Part shown: positions 43,703-52,295 of the stretch, piece after piece
Layout: the number at the start of each line of letters is the position of its first letter
How positions within the stretch are numbered: the stretch's first letter is position 1
NCBI GenBank assembly: GCA_023423895.1
Contig: JAFAER010000097.1
Coordinates: forward strand, 31,591-95,590
Direction: 5' to 3'
From: Pseudomonadota bacterium
GTDB lineage: Bacteria; Myxococcota_A; Polyangia; Polyangiales; Polyangiaceae
Length of the DNA stretch: 64,000 bases
The notes under the pieces: model-generated
What the model saw: the letters and a program-made list of their open reading frames with translations, nothing else
Database searches by the model: none
Told to the model about the DNA's origin: nothing
Translations under genes and position numbers: made by a program

Positions 43703-44622
43703 GCTTGTCGGATCTCGAACTGGATGATCTCGAGAAGGAGCTCCTCCGTGCGGCGGAGGCCGACCAGCCGTCGGCGGCCCAGCGGGCGGCGAACCGCGCC
43801 GCGTTGATGAAGGCCGCCGGCTTCACGGCCGCAACCGCAGGCGCCGTCGTTGCCGCGGAGACCGTGAAGAGCACGACGGCATCGCTCGCTCCCGCGAAGC
43901 TCGCCGTGGGCGCAGCGAAGCTTGCCGCCGTTCCGAAGCTGGCCGCGCTCGCTGCAGCCGGGCTCGTTGCGGCCGGCGTTGCGGTCTCCGCAATTGCGCT
44001 TCGCGGCGGCGCCGGCGACGACGACCCCGCCGCTGCGCGCAGAGCGGCGTCGGCGAGCGCGTCGCCTGCAGAGGTGGCGACGGCGCCCGAAGCGACGACG
44101 ACGGCGCCGAACGACGAAGTGCCGCCGCCTGCGGAGGTGGTCTCTCCGCCGCCGTCCGCGTCGCCTGCGCCGGTCGAGGTGGTCCCGCCGGTCGTCGAAC
44201 GTGCCGCTCCGCCCCCGGCAGCGAGCGGAAGCGCGGCGAGCGTTCGTGCCCCGAAGCCGGAACCGACGGACGCGGCCACGGCGAAGGCGCCGCTCGAGTC
44301 GCGTGATGCGCTCGATGGGCCCGATCCCCTCGTGGAGGAGACGCGCCTCCTCGAAGAGGCTCGCGGCTGCGTCGATCGCGGCGACGTCGCGTGTGCATCG
44401 ATGAAGCTCGGCGAGCACCGGACGCGCTTCGCACGCGGCACGCTGGCGGACGAAGCTGTGCTGCTCCGCATCCAGGTCGCGCAGCGACGGGGCGACGTCG
44501 CGGAGGCGAGGCGCCTCGCGAGCGAGCTCCTCGGCTCGAACCCGAACGGCCCCTATGCGCGTCGGGCCCGCACGATCCTCGACGAGCTCGACGCGAGCCG
44601 GAGCAAGCCGACCTTGGATTGA
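43699..44622 (+). CDS. Membrane-anchored TPR-like protein, putative anti-sigma, cassette C
   Basis: A 307-residue protein coupled to the sigma gene. The cytoplasmic part (about 80 residues) starts SLSDLELDDLEKELLRAA; one membrane segment lies at about 81-101. A long Pro/Ala/Ser linker reaches a C-terminal TPR-like part with EEARGCVDRGDVACASMKL and a tail SNPNGPYARRARTILDELD that matches the tail of the cassette A protein (SPESPYAARIRSLL). Unlike cassettes A and B, no lipoprotein genes follow. An anti-sigma role is inferred from gene order. Confidence 0.75.
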   Translation: MSLSDLELDDLEKELLRAAEADQPSAAQRAANRAALMKAAGFTAATAGAVVAAETVKSTTASLAPAKLAVGAAKLAAVPKLAALAAAGLVAAGVAVSAIALRGGAGDDDPAAARRAASASASPAEVATAPEATTTAPNDEVPPPAEVVSPPPSASPAPVEVVPPVVERAAPPPAASGSAASVRAPKPEPTDAATAKAPLESRDALDGPDPLVEETRLLEEARGCVDRGDVACASMKLGEHRTRFARGTLADEAVLLRIQVAQRRGDVAEARRLASELLGSNPNGPYARRARTILDELDASRSKPTLD

Positions 44623-44710
44623 GCTCGGACGTGCCTGCGATGGCGACGGACCCAGCCGGGAAGGTCGACGGTCCCGTTCGAGCCTCGCGCGCGCGGCTCG
44701 CATCCCGCGA

Positions 44711-44740
44711 GGATCGGCGGGGATCGGCGGGGATCGGTGA
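44711..44740. repeat. Three tandem copies of a 10-base unit
   Basis: GGATCGGCGG is repeated three times in a row (the last copy ends TGA instead of CGG) in the 299-base gap between cassette C and the glutamate-cysteine-ligase-like gene. Nothing else is recognised in this gap. It is probably a slippage product. Confidence 0.6.
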
Positions 44741-44921
44741 GGCAACTGGGGACGGCTGTTCCGCAAGCGGCGTCCCGGTCACGCGACCGTTCCGCTCGCC
44801 CGGAACGAGCTCGACGTGCGCGATGCCGCTGAGGCGCGGCGTTTCTGCGTCCCGCCGGCGATCGTGCACGCGATCCGTCGACCCGAGGCGTGACGTCGCT
44901 TGGGGGCCCGCGCCTTGCTCG

Positions 44922-46421
44922 ATGGAACGGCGAATGGGACGGGAAATCGAACGCGACCACTTCTCCGAGCACGACTACGAGCGCTTCCAGCGGCGACTCC
45001 GCGAGGACCTCGATGCTCTCGGCGAGCTCCTCGCGCGTCCCGGTCTCGGGGTCCTCCCGCTCACGATGGGAGCGGAGCTCGAGCTGCATCTCGTCGACCG
45101 TGAAGGACGCGCGCACGCGGGCAGTGCGCGCGTCCTCGACATCGCCAACGACGACCGATTGAAGCCCGAGGTGGCGAAGTACAATGTGGAGCTCAATTCG
45201 CGGCCCGTAGCTCTGCGTGGACGGCCCTTCGGCGCGCTCGCGGCGGAGCTGCACGAGCTCATCGCTCGTGTCCGAACGGCCGCCGCCGACGACGGCGCAA
45301 GGCCGGTCGCGATCGGCATCCTCCCGACGGCAACGACGAGCGACCTCGCCGAGAACATGACCACGGACGCAAACCGCTATCGTGCGCTCGCGCGAGGGAT
45401 CCGGCGGCTCCGCCCCGATCCGGGGACCGTGCGGATCGAGGGATGCGACGGCGCCGCGCTCGATCTGCTCACCGGCGGAGTTGCTTGTCAGGGCGCGTGC
45501 ACGTCGTTCCAGGTGCACCTCCGCGTGTGCCCGGACGAGTTCGCGAGCGTCTACAACGCCGCGCTCCTCGCGGCCGGGCCGGTGCTCGCCGTCAGCGCGA
45601 ACTCGCCGCTGTTCCTCGGGCGCGAGCTCTGGGACGAGACGAGGATCGCGCTCTTCGCGCAGGGCGCCTTCGATGTCCGCCGGCATGACGAACGCTGGCG
45701 ACCACCACGCGTCTCTTTCGGCAACGGCTGGTGTACGAGCGGGATCCTCGAGCTGTTCGCGGACAGCATCGCGCGGCACGCGCCGCTCCTTCCGGCCGTC
45801 GGTGACGAGTCTCCGAGCAGAATGGTGGCCGCAGGCGGAGCGCCGAAGCTCGATCACCTCCGACTGCATCAAGGAACGGTGTGGCCGTGGAATCGCGCCG
45901 TCTACGACGATGCCGATGGCGGACACGTCCGCATCGAGATGCGCTTCCTTCCGGCGGGACCGACGGTCATCGACATGGTGGCCAATGCGGCGTTCATCAT
46001 CGGCCTCTCGCTCGGGCTCGCGCGCGATGTCGAGCGGTACAAGGCGCAGATGACCTTCGCGCACGCGCGGCGGAACTTCCTCCAAGCCGCCCGACGGGGC
46101 CTCGACGCCGAGCTCCTCTGGCCGTCGCCGCTGACGCCGTTCCCTCGTGCACACGATGCGTGCTCGCTCGTCGCCGATCTCCTGCCGACGGCGCGCGCCG
46201 CTCTGGTGGACGCCGGCGCGCGCGAGGACGAAGTGGACTCGCTCCTCGGCGTCATCGCATCGCGCGTCGCGGCGCGGCAGACGGGCGCTTCATGGCAGCG
46301 GAGGGTCTACCGGCGGACACGAAAGCGCAGGGGCGCGGAGGAAGCGCAGCGCGCGGTGCTCGAGTCGTACATGGCCCATTCGGACCGGGAGGTGCCGGTC
46401 CACGAATGGGCCACGGAATGA
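44922..46421 (+). CDS. Glutamate-cysteine ligase-like enzyme (GCS2 type)
   Basis: A 499-residue protein of the GCS2 glutamate-cysteine ligase/carboxylate-amine ligase family. It opens with REIERDHFSEHDYERFQRRL, then shows GAELELHLVD (the metal-binding Glu cluster), KYNVELNSRP, GILPTATTSDL and a closing RIEMRFLPAGPTVIDMVANA. These enzymes ligate an amino acid to glutamate with ATP. Glutathione synthesis is possible, but no glutathione synthetase is nearby, so another gamma-glutamyl product is equally likely. ATG 44922 is annotated; ATG 44934 is an alternative. The ribosome binding site is weak. Confidence 0.82.
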   Translation: MERRMGREIERDHFSEHDYERFQRRLREDLDALGELLARPGLGVLPLTMGAELELHLVDREGRAHAGSARVLDIANDDRLKPEVAKYNVELNSRPVALRGRPFGALAAELHELIARVRTAAADDGARPVAIGILPTATTSDLAENMTTDANRYRALARGIRRLRPDPGTVRIEGCDGAALDLLTGGVACQGACTSFQVHLRVCPDEFASVYNAALLAAGPVLAVSANSPLFLGRELWDETRIALFAQGAFDVRRHDERWRPPRVSFGNGWCTSGILELFADSIARHAPLLPAVGDESPSRMVAAGGAPKLDHLRLHQGTVWPWNRAVYDDADGGHVRIEMRFLPAGPTVIDMVANAAFIIGLSLGLARDVERYKAQMTFAHARRNFLQAARRGLDAELLWPSPLTPFPRAHDACSLVADLLPTARAALVDAGAREDEVDSLLGVIASRVAARQTGASWQRRVYRRTRKRRGAEEAQRAVLESYMAHSDREVPVHEWATE

Positions 46422-46485
46422 GCCGCCGGCGGAGATGACGCCCTCGAGCGGCGTTTCGCCCGCCGGGGTTGCCTGATCGGCCCTG

Positions 46486-46514
46486 CGTGGCGCCGCTTTC
46501 GTGAGCGGCGCACG
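46486..46514 (+). terminator. Hairpin after the ligase gene
   Basis: CGTGGCGCCGCT (46486-46497) pairs with AGCGGCGCACG (46504-46514), a stem of 11 pairs with one bulged G and a six-base TTCGTG loop. It lies 65 bases after the ligase stop. The downstream T run is weak (CGATTTTCC), so termination is plausible but not certain. Confidence 0.45.
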
Positions 46515-46563
46515 TCGTGTTCGATTTTCCGTTACAGCCGGGACCGGACGGCGTCTTCCCTGT

Positions 46564-46599
46564 GACCGCCGGAAGTCGAGAGGGTCTCGACGGGCGGTC
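46564..46599 (+). promoter_or_regulatory. Nested hairpin in the leader of the knottin-like lipoprotein gene
   Basis: GACCGCC (46564-46570) pairs with GGCGGTC (46593-46599), and inside it GTCGAGA (46575-46581) pairs with TCTCGAC (46585-46591) across a GGG loop. The element ends 18 bases before ATG 46618, close to the ribosome binding site. It could be a leader RNA structure controlling translation or a terminator-type element. No known riboswitch class is recognised. Confidence 0.45.
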
Positions 46600-46617
46600 T
46601 CTCACTCGGGAGACACC

Positions 46618-47049
46618 ATGCACTTCGGTTCCATCTCACGCATTTCCGTGACGCTTATCGCTATTTTCGCTGGCTTGCTCGTCGCCTGCAGCAGCGACGA
46701 CGACGGCGGCTCGTCGAGTGGCGGCGCGTCGTCGTCGGGCGGCCGCTCGTCATCGGGCGGCGGGTCGTCGGGTGGCGGCTCGTCGGGCGGTGGCTCGTCG
46801 GGCGGCGGCTCGTCCTCCGGAGGCGAGACCGCCTCGTGCTGCCTCGGAACGAGCTTCTACGCGTGTCCCTCGTCGAGCGCTGCGAACCAGTGCTTCAGCA
46901 AAGGCGCGCCGGGAGACTGCACGCGGCAGGCGTCGAACGACGGAGAATGCTGCTCGTCGTCGGGCTTCTCCTGCAGCTCCGGCTCGGAATGTTGCAGTGG
47001 CAAGTGCGTCGAAGATCCGGAGAGCGAAGGCGACATGATCTGCCAGTGA
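46618..47049 (+). CDS. Gly/Ser-repeat lipoprotein with knottin-like Cys domain
   Basis: A 143-residue lipoprotein (LLVAC, lipid Cys near residue 24). A linker of GGGSSGGGS units spans about residues 33-72, followed by a small Cys-rich head with 12 cysteines, including CCLGTSFYAC, ECCSSSGFSC and ECCSGKCVED. The CC spacing and the final CCSGKC resemble inhibitor-cystine-knot (knottin) peptides, so the head is probably a disulfide-knotted domain shown at the cell surface. GGGAG precedes ATG 46618. The family is not named; the knottin assignment is by pattern only. Confidence 0.75.
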   Translation: MHFGSISRISVTLIAIFAGLLVACSSDDDGGSSSGGASSSGGRSSSGGGSSGGGSSGGGSSGGGSSSGGETASCCLGTSFYACPSSSAANQCFSKGAPGDCTRQASNDGECCSSSGFSCSSGSECCSGKCVEDPESEGDMICQ

Positions 47050-47199
47050 CGTGAGGAGCGGGCGAAGAAGCCCGCACGCCCACGCGAGAGGAGGGCCGGC
47101 GCGGCAGGACGGCGTCGGCCCGCCCGAAGTAGAAGCCGGATCCTTCGCGGATGGATGCCGCCGCGCGGCTATAGCCCTGATCGGTTGACCTGAGCCTCC

Positions 47200-47234
47200 G
47201 ATTCGCGCCGCCCGTTGGGCGAGCGGCGCGAATC
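47200..47234. terminator. Bidirectional terminator-like hairpin
   Basis: GATTCGCGCCG (47200-47210) pairs perfectly with CGGCGCGAATC (47224-47234) around a 13-base loop. It lies between the convergent lipoprotein gene (ending 47049) and the UDP-sugar enzyme gene (ending 47303), where a terminator for both would be expected. No T tract follows on either side. The rest of this 253-base gap shows nothing. Confidence 0.5.
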
Positions 47235-47302
47235 TCCAGCCGGTAGCTCGAGATCCGATCACGGCTCGTGTCTGTGCAGGATCGGCGGAACTGGGTTCCG
47301 CC

Positions 47303-48475
47303 TCAGGCGCCCGGCGACGCCATCCCTCGCGCCCGGGCGACCGTGACGATGTCGTCCTTGCGCCGAGCGAGCTCGTCGAAGTCTTTGACCGGAAGAAACC
47401 TGGACTCTGCGCCAGCCCGCGGGACACGCAGGTACGTGGACGGCAGATGCGCTGTGATCTCCTGGACGAGACGCTCGAACTGGATCGCCGGACGGTCGTC
47501 GACCTTCTTCTCGACCTCGAAGAACGTCCAGCCCATCGGTGCCTTCGCGAGCGGCTCCGCGCGCACGAGGAACGTGTTCGTGTTGAACACGTCGACGGTG
47601 CTCGGGTCGAACGTCGGCGGCATGCGGAACTCCTCCAGGACCTGGAGCTTCCCCTCGGCGTGAACGGGGCTTCCGCCCTTGTCGCCACCCTTCGCGCAGA
47701 CCTCGCACTGGACGTCGAACCCTCGCTCGGTCGCCTCGATGAAGTGGCCGAGCACGGCCTCGTCGATCGACGCCCCGAGGTTGTCGATGTTCGTGATCCA
47801 GACGTACTTGCCGCCGTCCGCGATGAAGCCGTCGAGCAGCTTCGATCGGCGAAGCGCATCGACGAGGTCACCGTGGCCGGTCGCGTGGATGCTCGGTTGC
47901 CCGTCGTCGCCGATGAACAACGTGCCGTCCGGGTTCAACCGAAGCGAGAGGTCTTGCATGAAGCACGCGACATGAGCGGGCGCACCGGCCTTCGAGAGCG
48001 CGTCGACCAGGGACTGGTGAGTCGCCTCGCTCGTCATCAGCCAGAGCGGTACGGGCCGCCCCGCTCGTGCGCTGGCCGAACGATTCTCCCCGAGGCGAAG
48101 ATCGAGGAACGTGTGCCCGTCGAAGACCTCGACGAGCGCCTTCACGATCCCACCCATGCGGGTCGCCATTCCTCCGGCCATCGTGCAGAACGCGAGCTCA
48201 CCGGCCGCGAGGGCCGCGGCTCCCCGCGCTCGAAGCCGCTCCCGCTCCGGAGACCCGGCGGGCGGGAGCTCTGCGATCTCTCCAGAGCGCGGAGCGGTGA
48301 CCTCGCCCTTCACCGTGTTGCGCGTGCGCCGCCGCACGTCTGCATCGCCTTCGGTCAACGTCGCTGCGCGCTCGAGGAACCGTGCCTGATCGAAGCCGGC
48401 ATGGTCGAGGCGCTGCCTGAGCGAGGAATCGATCGACGAGAGCTGACGCTCGAGGTCCGGATGCGGGGACGACAT
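47303..48475 (-). CDS. UTP-sugar-1-phosphate uridylyltransferase family protein
   Basis: A 390-residue nucleotidyltransferase of the UDPGP family (eukaryotic-type UDP-glucose/UDP-GlcNAc pyrophosphorylases). The nucleotide-binding loop appears as CTMAGGMATRMGG followed by KALVEVF, and later signature parts are WLMTSEATHQSLVDAL, the GHGDLVDALRRSKLLDG stretch, YVWITNIDNLGA and DVFNTNTFLVRA. It should make a UDP-sugar from UTP and a sugar-1-phosphate; the sugar cannot be assigned. The loop has MA in place of the usual LGGG-TRLG, a divergent feature. ATG 48475 begins a normal N-terminus. Confidence 0.82.
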   Translation of the reverse strand: MSSPHPDLERQLSSIDSSLRQRLDHAGFDQARFLERAATLTEGDADVRRRTRNTVKGEVTAPRSGEIAELPPAGSPERERLRARGAAALAAGELAFCTMAGGMATRMGGIVKALVEVFDGHTFLDLRLGENRSASARAGRPVPLWLMTSEATHQSLVDALSKAGAPAHVACFMQDLSLRLNPDGTLFIGDDGQPSIHATGHGDLVDALRRSKLLDGFIADGGKYVWITNIDNLGASIDEAVLGHFIEATERGFDVQCEVCAKGGDKGGSPVHAEGKLQVLEEFRMPPTFDPSTVDVFNTNTFLVRAEPLAKAPMGWTFFEVEKKVDDRPAIQFERLVQEITAHLPSTYLRVPRAGAESRFLPVKDFDELARRKDDIVTVARARGMASPGA

Positions 48476-48685
48476 GTCGGCATCATCGCCCGCTCTGCTC
48501 TGGAGGTGGCGAGATTCTCTCGACGTGGCAAACTGTCAGGGGAAGCGTGCTGGCGCGAGCCGTATTCGAGACGCAGTGGCCAGGGAGGACCCAGGGTCCC
48601 CCATCCGTAGTTGAACCGAGGATGCCGTGAAATGATGGGGCTCGTGAGACCTCGATCGAGCTGAAGACGCGGGGGCAATTCGACC

Positions 48686-49024
48686 ATGCGTGCCGGGTGG
48701 AAGTCGACGATGGTACTGGCGGCGATCGCGACCGGATGTGTCGTGAACGAGCCCGAGTCCCCGACGCGGGGTGTGGTGGTGAGCGGGCCGCCACCTGCGC
48801 CCGTTCGCGAAGACCGGCCGCCGCCGCCGACCCCGCAGGCCACCTGGGTCGCGGGCTACTGGCACTGGACTGGTATGCAGTACGCCTGGATCCCAGGGCA
48901 CTGGGAGGCACCGCCGGCCGGCGCGGTCTGGGCTGCGCCGAAGGTCACGTCGATGCAAGACGGCCGCTACGTCTACGAGCCCGGCGGATGGCGGAGCTCC
49001 GGGACGCGCAGCGGCATCCGCTGA
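48686..49024 (+). CDS. YXWGXW-repeat lipoprotein
   Basis: A 112-residue lipoprotein (lipobox IATGC, C18). After a Pro-rich spacer, the aromatic part WVAGYWHWTGMQYAWIPGHW matches the YXWGXW repeat family, seen in small outer-membrane or surface lipoproteins. The role of the repeat is unknown. It lies 69 bases upstream of the transglutaminase gene in the same direction, and the two may share a transcript. Confidence 0.82.
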   Translation: MRAGWKSTMVLAAIATGCVVNEPESPTRGVVVSGPPPAPVREDRPPPPTPQATWVAGYWHWTGMQYAWIPGHWEAPPAGAVWAAPKVTSMQDGRYVYEPGGWRSSGTRSGIR

Positions 49025-49093
49025 GCGACGAGGCGAGCGGCTGAGCTCGAGACCGCCAGGAACTTCCGGCGCGGTGCGTATACACTCCTGGCA

Positions 49094-50815
49094 GTGCCGA
49101 GGCCGTCGACAAGCGCAAACGCGAAGAGGCGGGCCCGCGTGCTCGCCCTTCCGCTGCTCGTCCTCGCGCTGACGCCGCCTGCGATCGCGCAGCGAGGCAG
49201 TCCCACGTTGCACGAGCCGATTCCGCCGGATCCGCGGGAGGACGTCGCACTGTCGATCGCGCTCGAAGGAGATCTGCCGGCCGCGATCAACACCCCTCGT
49301 GGGCTCGTCTCCGCGCCCGACCCTGCCCGTCCGTTCGGCAGCGGCGATGCACCCTACAGCCCCGTCCCGCGGACGGATGCGCCGGGCTCGACGTTCCGGC
49401 CCGACCGCGACACGCGCCGTCCGGACGCGCTTCCGTACGACGATCCGTTCTCGCCGTCGACGGCACCGTTCAAACGTCTGTCGGCGTTCGACACCGTCGA
49501 TGCAAACTACACGCTTTCGGTGAGGGACTCGCACGCGATGCCGCTGCCGGTGTCGCCGATGCCTGTGCCGGACTCCTCCGAGGAGCACTTCTACGCGGAC
49601 ATGGTCATCGACCTCGCCGCCGGGCGGAAGGTGCGGATCCCGTCGGTCGGGCCAGGCGCTCGGGTGTTGCGGGCTCGCGCGGGCATCCAGACGCAGGACG
49701 TGAAGTTCACGCTGTACAAAGACGGCGCCGACAACTGGTTCATCGAGGGTGACGCGACGACACGCGCACGACTGGTGATGGAGCTGTCGATTCCGCGCGC
49801 GGCGTTCGGAGGGGACTTCGGCAACCCCACGCGCGCGCAGCTTCGTCCGGTCGCGCCGCTGCCGCCGAACGTGCAGATGGCCGCAGCCCAGGTCGCGCAG
49901 AAGATCGGGGTATCGCAGCGCACTTCCCCGCGCGAGGTCGTGACGAAGCTCGTTGCGTACTTCCGCGCGTTCCAGGACTCGGAGGACCCTCCGACCGGTC
50001 GCGGCGACATCTACCTCGATCTCGCGCTGCAGCAGAAAGGGGTCTGCCGCCATCGCGCGTTCGCCTTCCTCGTGACGGCCCTCCATCTCGGGATCCCGAC
50101 GCGCATGATCTCGAACGAGGCGCACGCGTGGGTCGAGGTCGATGACGGACAGCTCTGGCGACGCATCGACCTCGGCGGCGCGGGACGGACGCTGAACGAC
50201 CCGCTCTCGACGAACGTCCCCTACGAGCCGCCGCCCGACCCGTTCAACTGGCCGCAAGGCGCTTCTCGCGGAGACGATCTCGCCGACCGCGCGCGTCGCG
50301 CTGCGCCGGGCGGGCCGAACGCCCCGGCAGCGCCGTCGCCGACGACGTCCGCCGGAAACCCGGGTGCGCCCGATCCGAACCTCGGCCTGAGCCCCGCTGG
50401 TAGCGCGAGCGCCGGCGTCAGCGGTCCATTCGGCGGGATGAGCAGCGGCGGCGGTGCAAGCGGAGCGAGCGGCGGCATGTCGACCAACCTGCGGCCGGTC
50501 ACGCTCCCAGGTCCGGACGATCGGCCGACGTCGAGCGTGACGATGACCCTCGGCGGCTCCGACGCGCGTCGCGGCGCGCCGCTTCCCGTCAGGGGCCAGG
50601 TGACGGCGGACGGCGAGCCCTGCAGCCACGTCGCCGTCGAGATCGTGTTGCACAGCCGAACCCATGGAGACGTTCCGGTCGGCGTCCTCGCAACGGACGA
50701 GCGAGGGAACTACGACGGCGCGCTCGTCCTTCCAGCGTCGGTGCCGCTGGGAGACTACGAGGCTCATGCGAGGACGCTCGGGGACGCGCGCTGCGGGCGG
50801 GGACAGACGAGGTAG
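49094..50815 (+). CDS. Secreted transglutaminase-like protein
   Basis: A 573-residue exported protein starting with GTG 49094; the signal peptide ends PPAIAQ. A strand-rich N-terminal domain of about 230 residues precedes a transglutaminase-like core with the triad C318 (KGVCRHRAFAF), H344 (NEAHAWVEV) and D359 (RRIDLGG). The C-terminus has a Gly/Ser/Pro-rich linker and a small beta domain (PLPVRGQVTADGEPCSHVAVE) resembling carboxypeptidase regulatory or CNA-B folds. It may act as a periplasmic thiol protease or cross-linker. A VWA-domain gene follows, a pairing also seen in other bacteria. TATACA lies only 10 bases before the start. Confidence 0.82.
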   Translation: MPRPSTSANAKRRARVLALPLLVLALTPPAIAQRGSPTLHEPIPPDPREDVALSIALEGDLPAAINTPRGLVSAPDPARPFGSGDAPYSPVPRTDAPGSTFRPDRDTRRPDALPYDDPFSPSTAPFKRLSAFDTVDANYTLSVRDSHAMPLPVSPMPVPDSSEEHFYADMVIDLAAGRKVRIPSVGPGARVLRARAGIQTQDVKFTLYKDGADNWFIEGDATTRARLVMELSIPRAAFGGDFGNPTRAQLRPVAPLPPNVQMAAAQVAQKIGVSQRTSPREVVTKLVAYFRAFQDSEDPPTGRGDIYLDLALQQKGVCRHRAFAFLVTALHLGIPTRMISNEAHAWVEVDDGQLWRRIDLGGAGRTLNDPLSTNVPYEPPPDPFNWPQGASRGDDLADRARRAAPGGPNAPAAPSPTTSAGNPGAPDPNLGLSPAGSASAGVSGPFGGMSSGGGASGASGGMSTNLRPVTLPGPDDRPTSSVTMTLGGSDARRGAPLPVRGQVTADGEPCSHVAVEIVLHSRTHGDVPVGVLATDERGNYDGALVLPASVPLGDYEAHARTLGDARCGRGQTR

Positions 50816-50827
50816 GGGGGAGGAGAG

Positions 50828-51084
50828 AGGCTCCAGGCTTCAGGCTCCAGGCTCCAGGCTCCAGAGGGTCAGGCTACAGGCTTCAGGCCTCAGGCTTCGC
50901 GCCTCAGGACGAGAAGAGAGGAAGAAGAGAAGCGCGAGCTTTTGGGGGGGCGCGATCTTCGTGGTTCGTGGGTTGGGGGCTCGTGACTTATGGTTTGGCT
51001 GTGGCCGTGAGACTTGCGCGGATCCGGTGGGCGCTCGAGCTGCCCGCTTCTCGCTGGAGCCTGGGGCCTGGAGTCTGGAGCCTG
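50828..51084. repeat. AGGCTCCAGG repeat tract with inverted copy
   Basis: A left tract (50828-50908) is built of imperfect 7-8 base units such as AGGCTCCAGGCTTC. After about 145 bases, an inverted copy CTGGAGCCTGGGG followed by CCTGGAGTCTGGAGCCTG (51054-51084) occurs just before the VWA gene. The two could pair over 20 or more bases. The inverted copy contains the GGAG (51077-51080) that serves as the ribosome binding site of the VWA gene. The element has no coding character. Confidence 0.7.
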
Positions 51085-51089
51085 CCTTC

Positions 51090-52295
51090 ATGAGTGCTGC
51101 GTTCGTTCCGTTTCTCTATGAGCTGCGCGCGCGCAAGGTGAAGGTCGGCGCGCAGGAAGCGATGGCGCTGGGGAAGGCGCTCGTGATGGGACTCCATGAG
51201 AGCTCGCTCGACGGCTTCTACCATCTGGCCCGCGCGATCTGCGTTCACCGCGAGAGCGACCTCGACAAGTTCGACGAGGCGTTCCTCGCGCACTTTCGTG
51301 GCATCGAGACGAAGAGTCTCGAGCTCATCGACGAGCTCGAGGCCTGGCTCGCGGATCCCGCGAACCGCAAGCAGCTCTCCGAAGAGGAGCTGGCAGAGCT
51401 GCAGTCGCTCGACATGGCCGAGCTGAAGCGGATGTTCGAAGAACGGATGAAGGAGCAGCGCGGCCGCCATCAAGGCGGCAATCGCTGGATCGGCACGGGC
51501 GGCACGAGCCCGTTCGGTGCGCAGGGCGCCCATCCGACGGGGCTTCGTGTCGGGCAGCAGGGCGGCGGCCGGAGCGCGATGGGCATCGCAGACGCGCGGC
51601 GATTCCGCCCGTACCGATCGGACCTGCTCCTCGACGTCCGCCAGATCGAAGTCGCGCTCCGCAAGCTTCGCGCATTCCAGCGCGAGGGGCAGCCCGACGA
51701 GCTCGATCTCGATGCGACCGTCGACGCGACCGCGAAGAACGCCGGCGAGCTCGAGATCGTCGTTCGCCCGCCGCGCAAGTCGAACGTGCGCGTGCTCCTC
51801 TTGATGGACGTCGGCGGCTCGATGGATCCGCACATCGAGATCGTCTCGCGGCTGTTCAGCGCGGCGAAGCGCGCGTCGAACATTCGCTCGCTCAAGACGT
51901 ATTACTTCCACAACTGCGTCTACGCGCGCGTGTACGAGACGGAACGCTTCAGCGATCCGGTTCGCGTCGACGATCTCTTGCACGAGCTCGGCGCCGAATG
52001 GAAGCTCGTCGTCGTCGGGGATGCGGCCATGCACCCGGCCGAGCTCCTCGGCGCAGGCGACTACGAGTACTACGCGACCGGCCAGGCTGGAGAGCCGACG
52101 ACGGGGCACAAGGTCCTGACGAAGCTTGCCGACCACTTCCGCCGTGCGGTGTGGCTCAACCCGGATCCGCCGAGCTACTGGCGCGGAGGCACGGCAGAGG
52201 AAATCTCGAAGATCTTCTCCATGTACCAGCTCACGCTCGAAGGCCTCGGCGAGGCGATCAAGCACCTGTCGAAGGGCGACGTCCGCAAGCGCTGA
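51090..52295 (+). CDS. VWA domain protein (CoxE-like)
   Basis: A 401-residue protein of the CoxE-like VWA family. The N-terminal half is helical (starting AFVPFLYELRARKVKVGAQE), with a Gly/Gln-rich hinge near residue 140. The VWA fold carries the MIDAS start D240-x-G-x-S244 (LLLMDVGGSMDPH) and later LLHELGAEWKLVVVGDAAM. Such proteins usually work with MoxR-type AAA ATPases in assembling or activating enzymes; no MoxR gene is in this window. ATG 51090 is served by GGAG nine bases upstream, which belongs to the upstream repeat. It follows the transglutaminase gene in the same direction. Confidence 0.88.
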   Translation: MSAAFVPFLYELRARKVKVGAQEAMALGKALVMGLHESSLDGFYHLARAICVHRESDLDKFDEAFLAHFRGIETKSLELIDELEAWLADPANRKQLSEEELAELQSLDMAELKRMFEERMKEQRGRHQGGNRWIGTGGTSPFGAQGAHPTGLRVGQQGGGRSAMGIADARRFRPYRSDLLLDVRQIEVALRKLRAFQREGQPDELDLDATVDATAKNAGELEIVVRPPRKSNVRVLLLMDVGGSMDPHIEIVSRLFSAAKRASNIRSLKTYYFHNCVYARVYETERFSDPVRVDDLLHELGAEWKLVVVGDAAMHPAELLGAGDYEYYATGQAGEPTTGHKVLTKLADHFRRAVWLNPDPPSYWRGGTAEEISKIFSMYQLTLEGLGEAIKHLSKGDVRKR

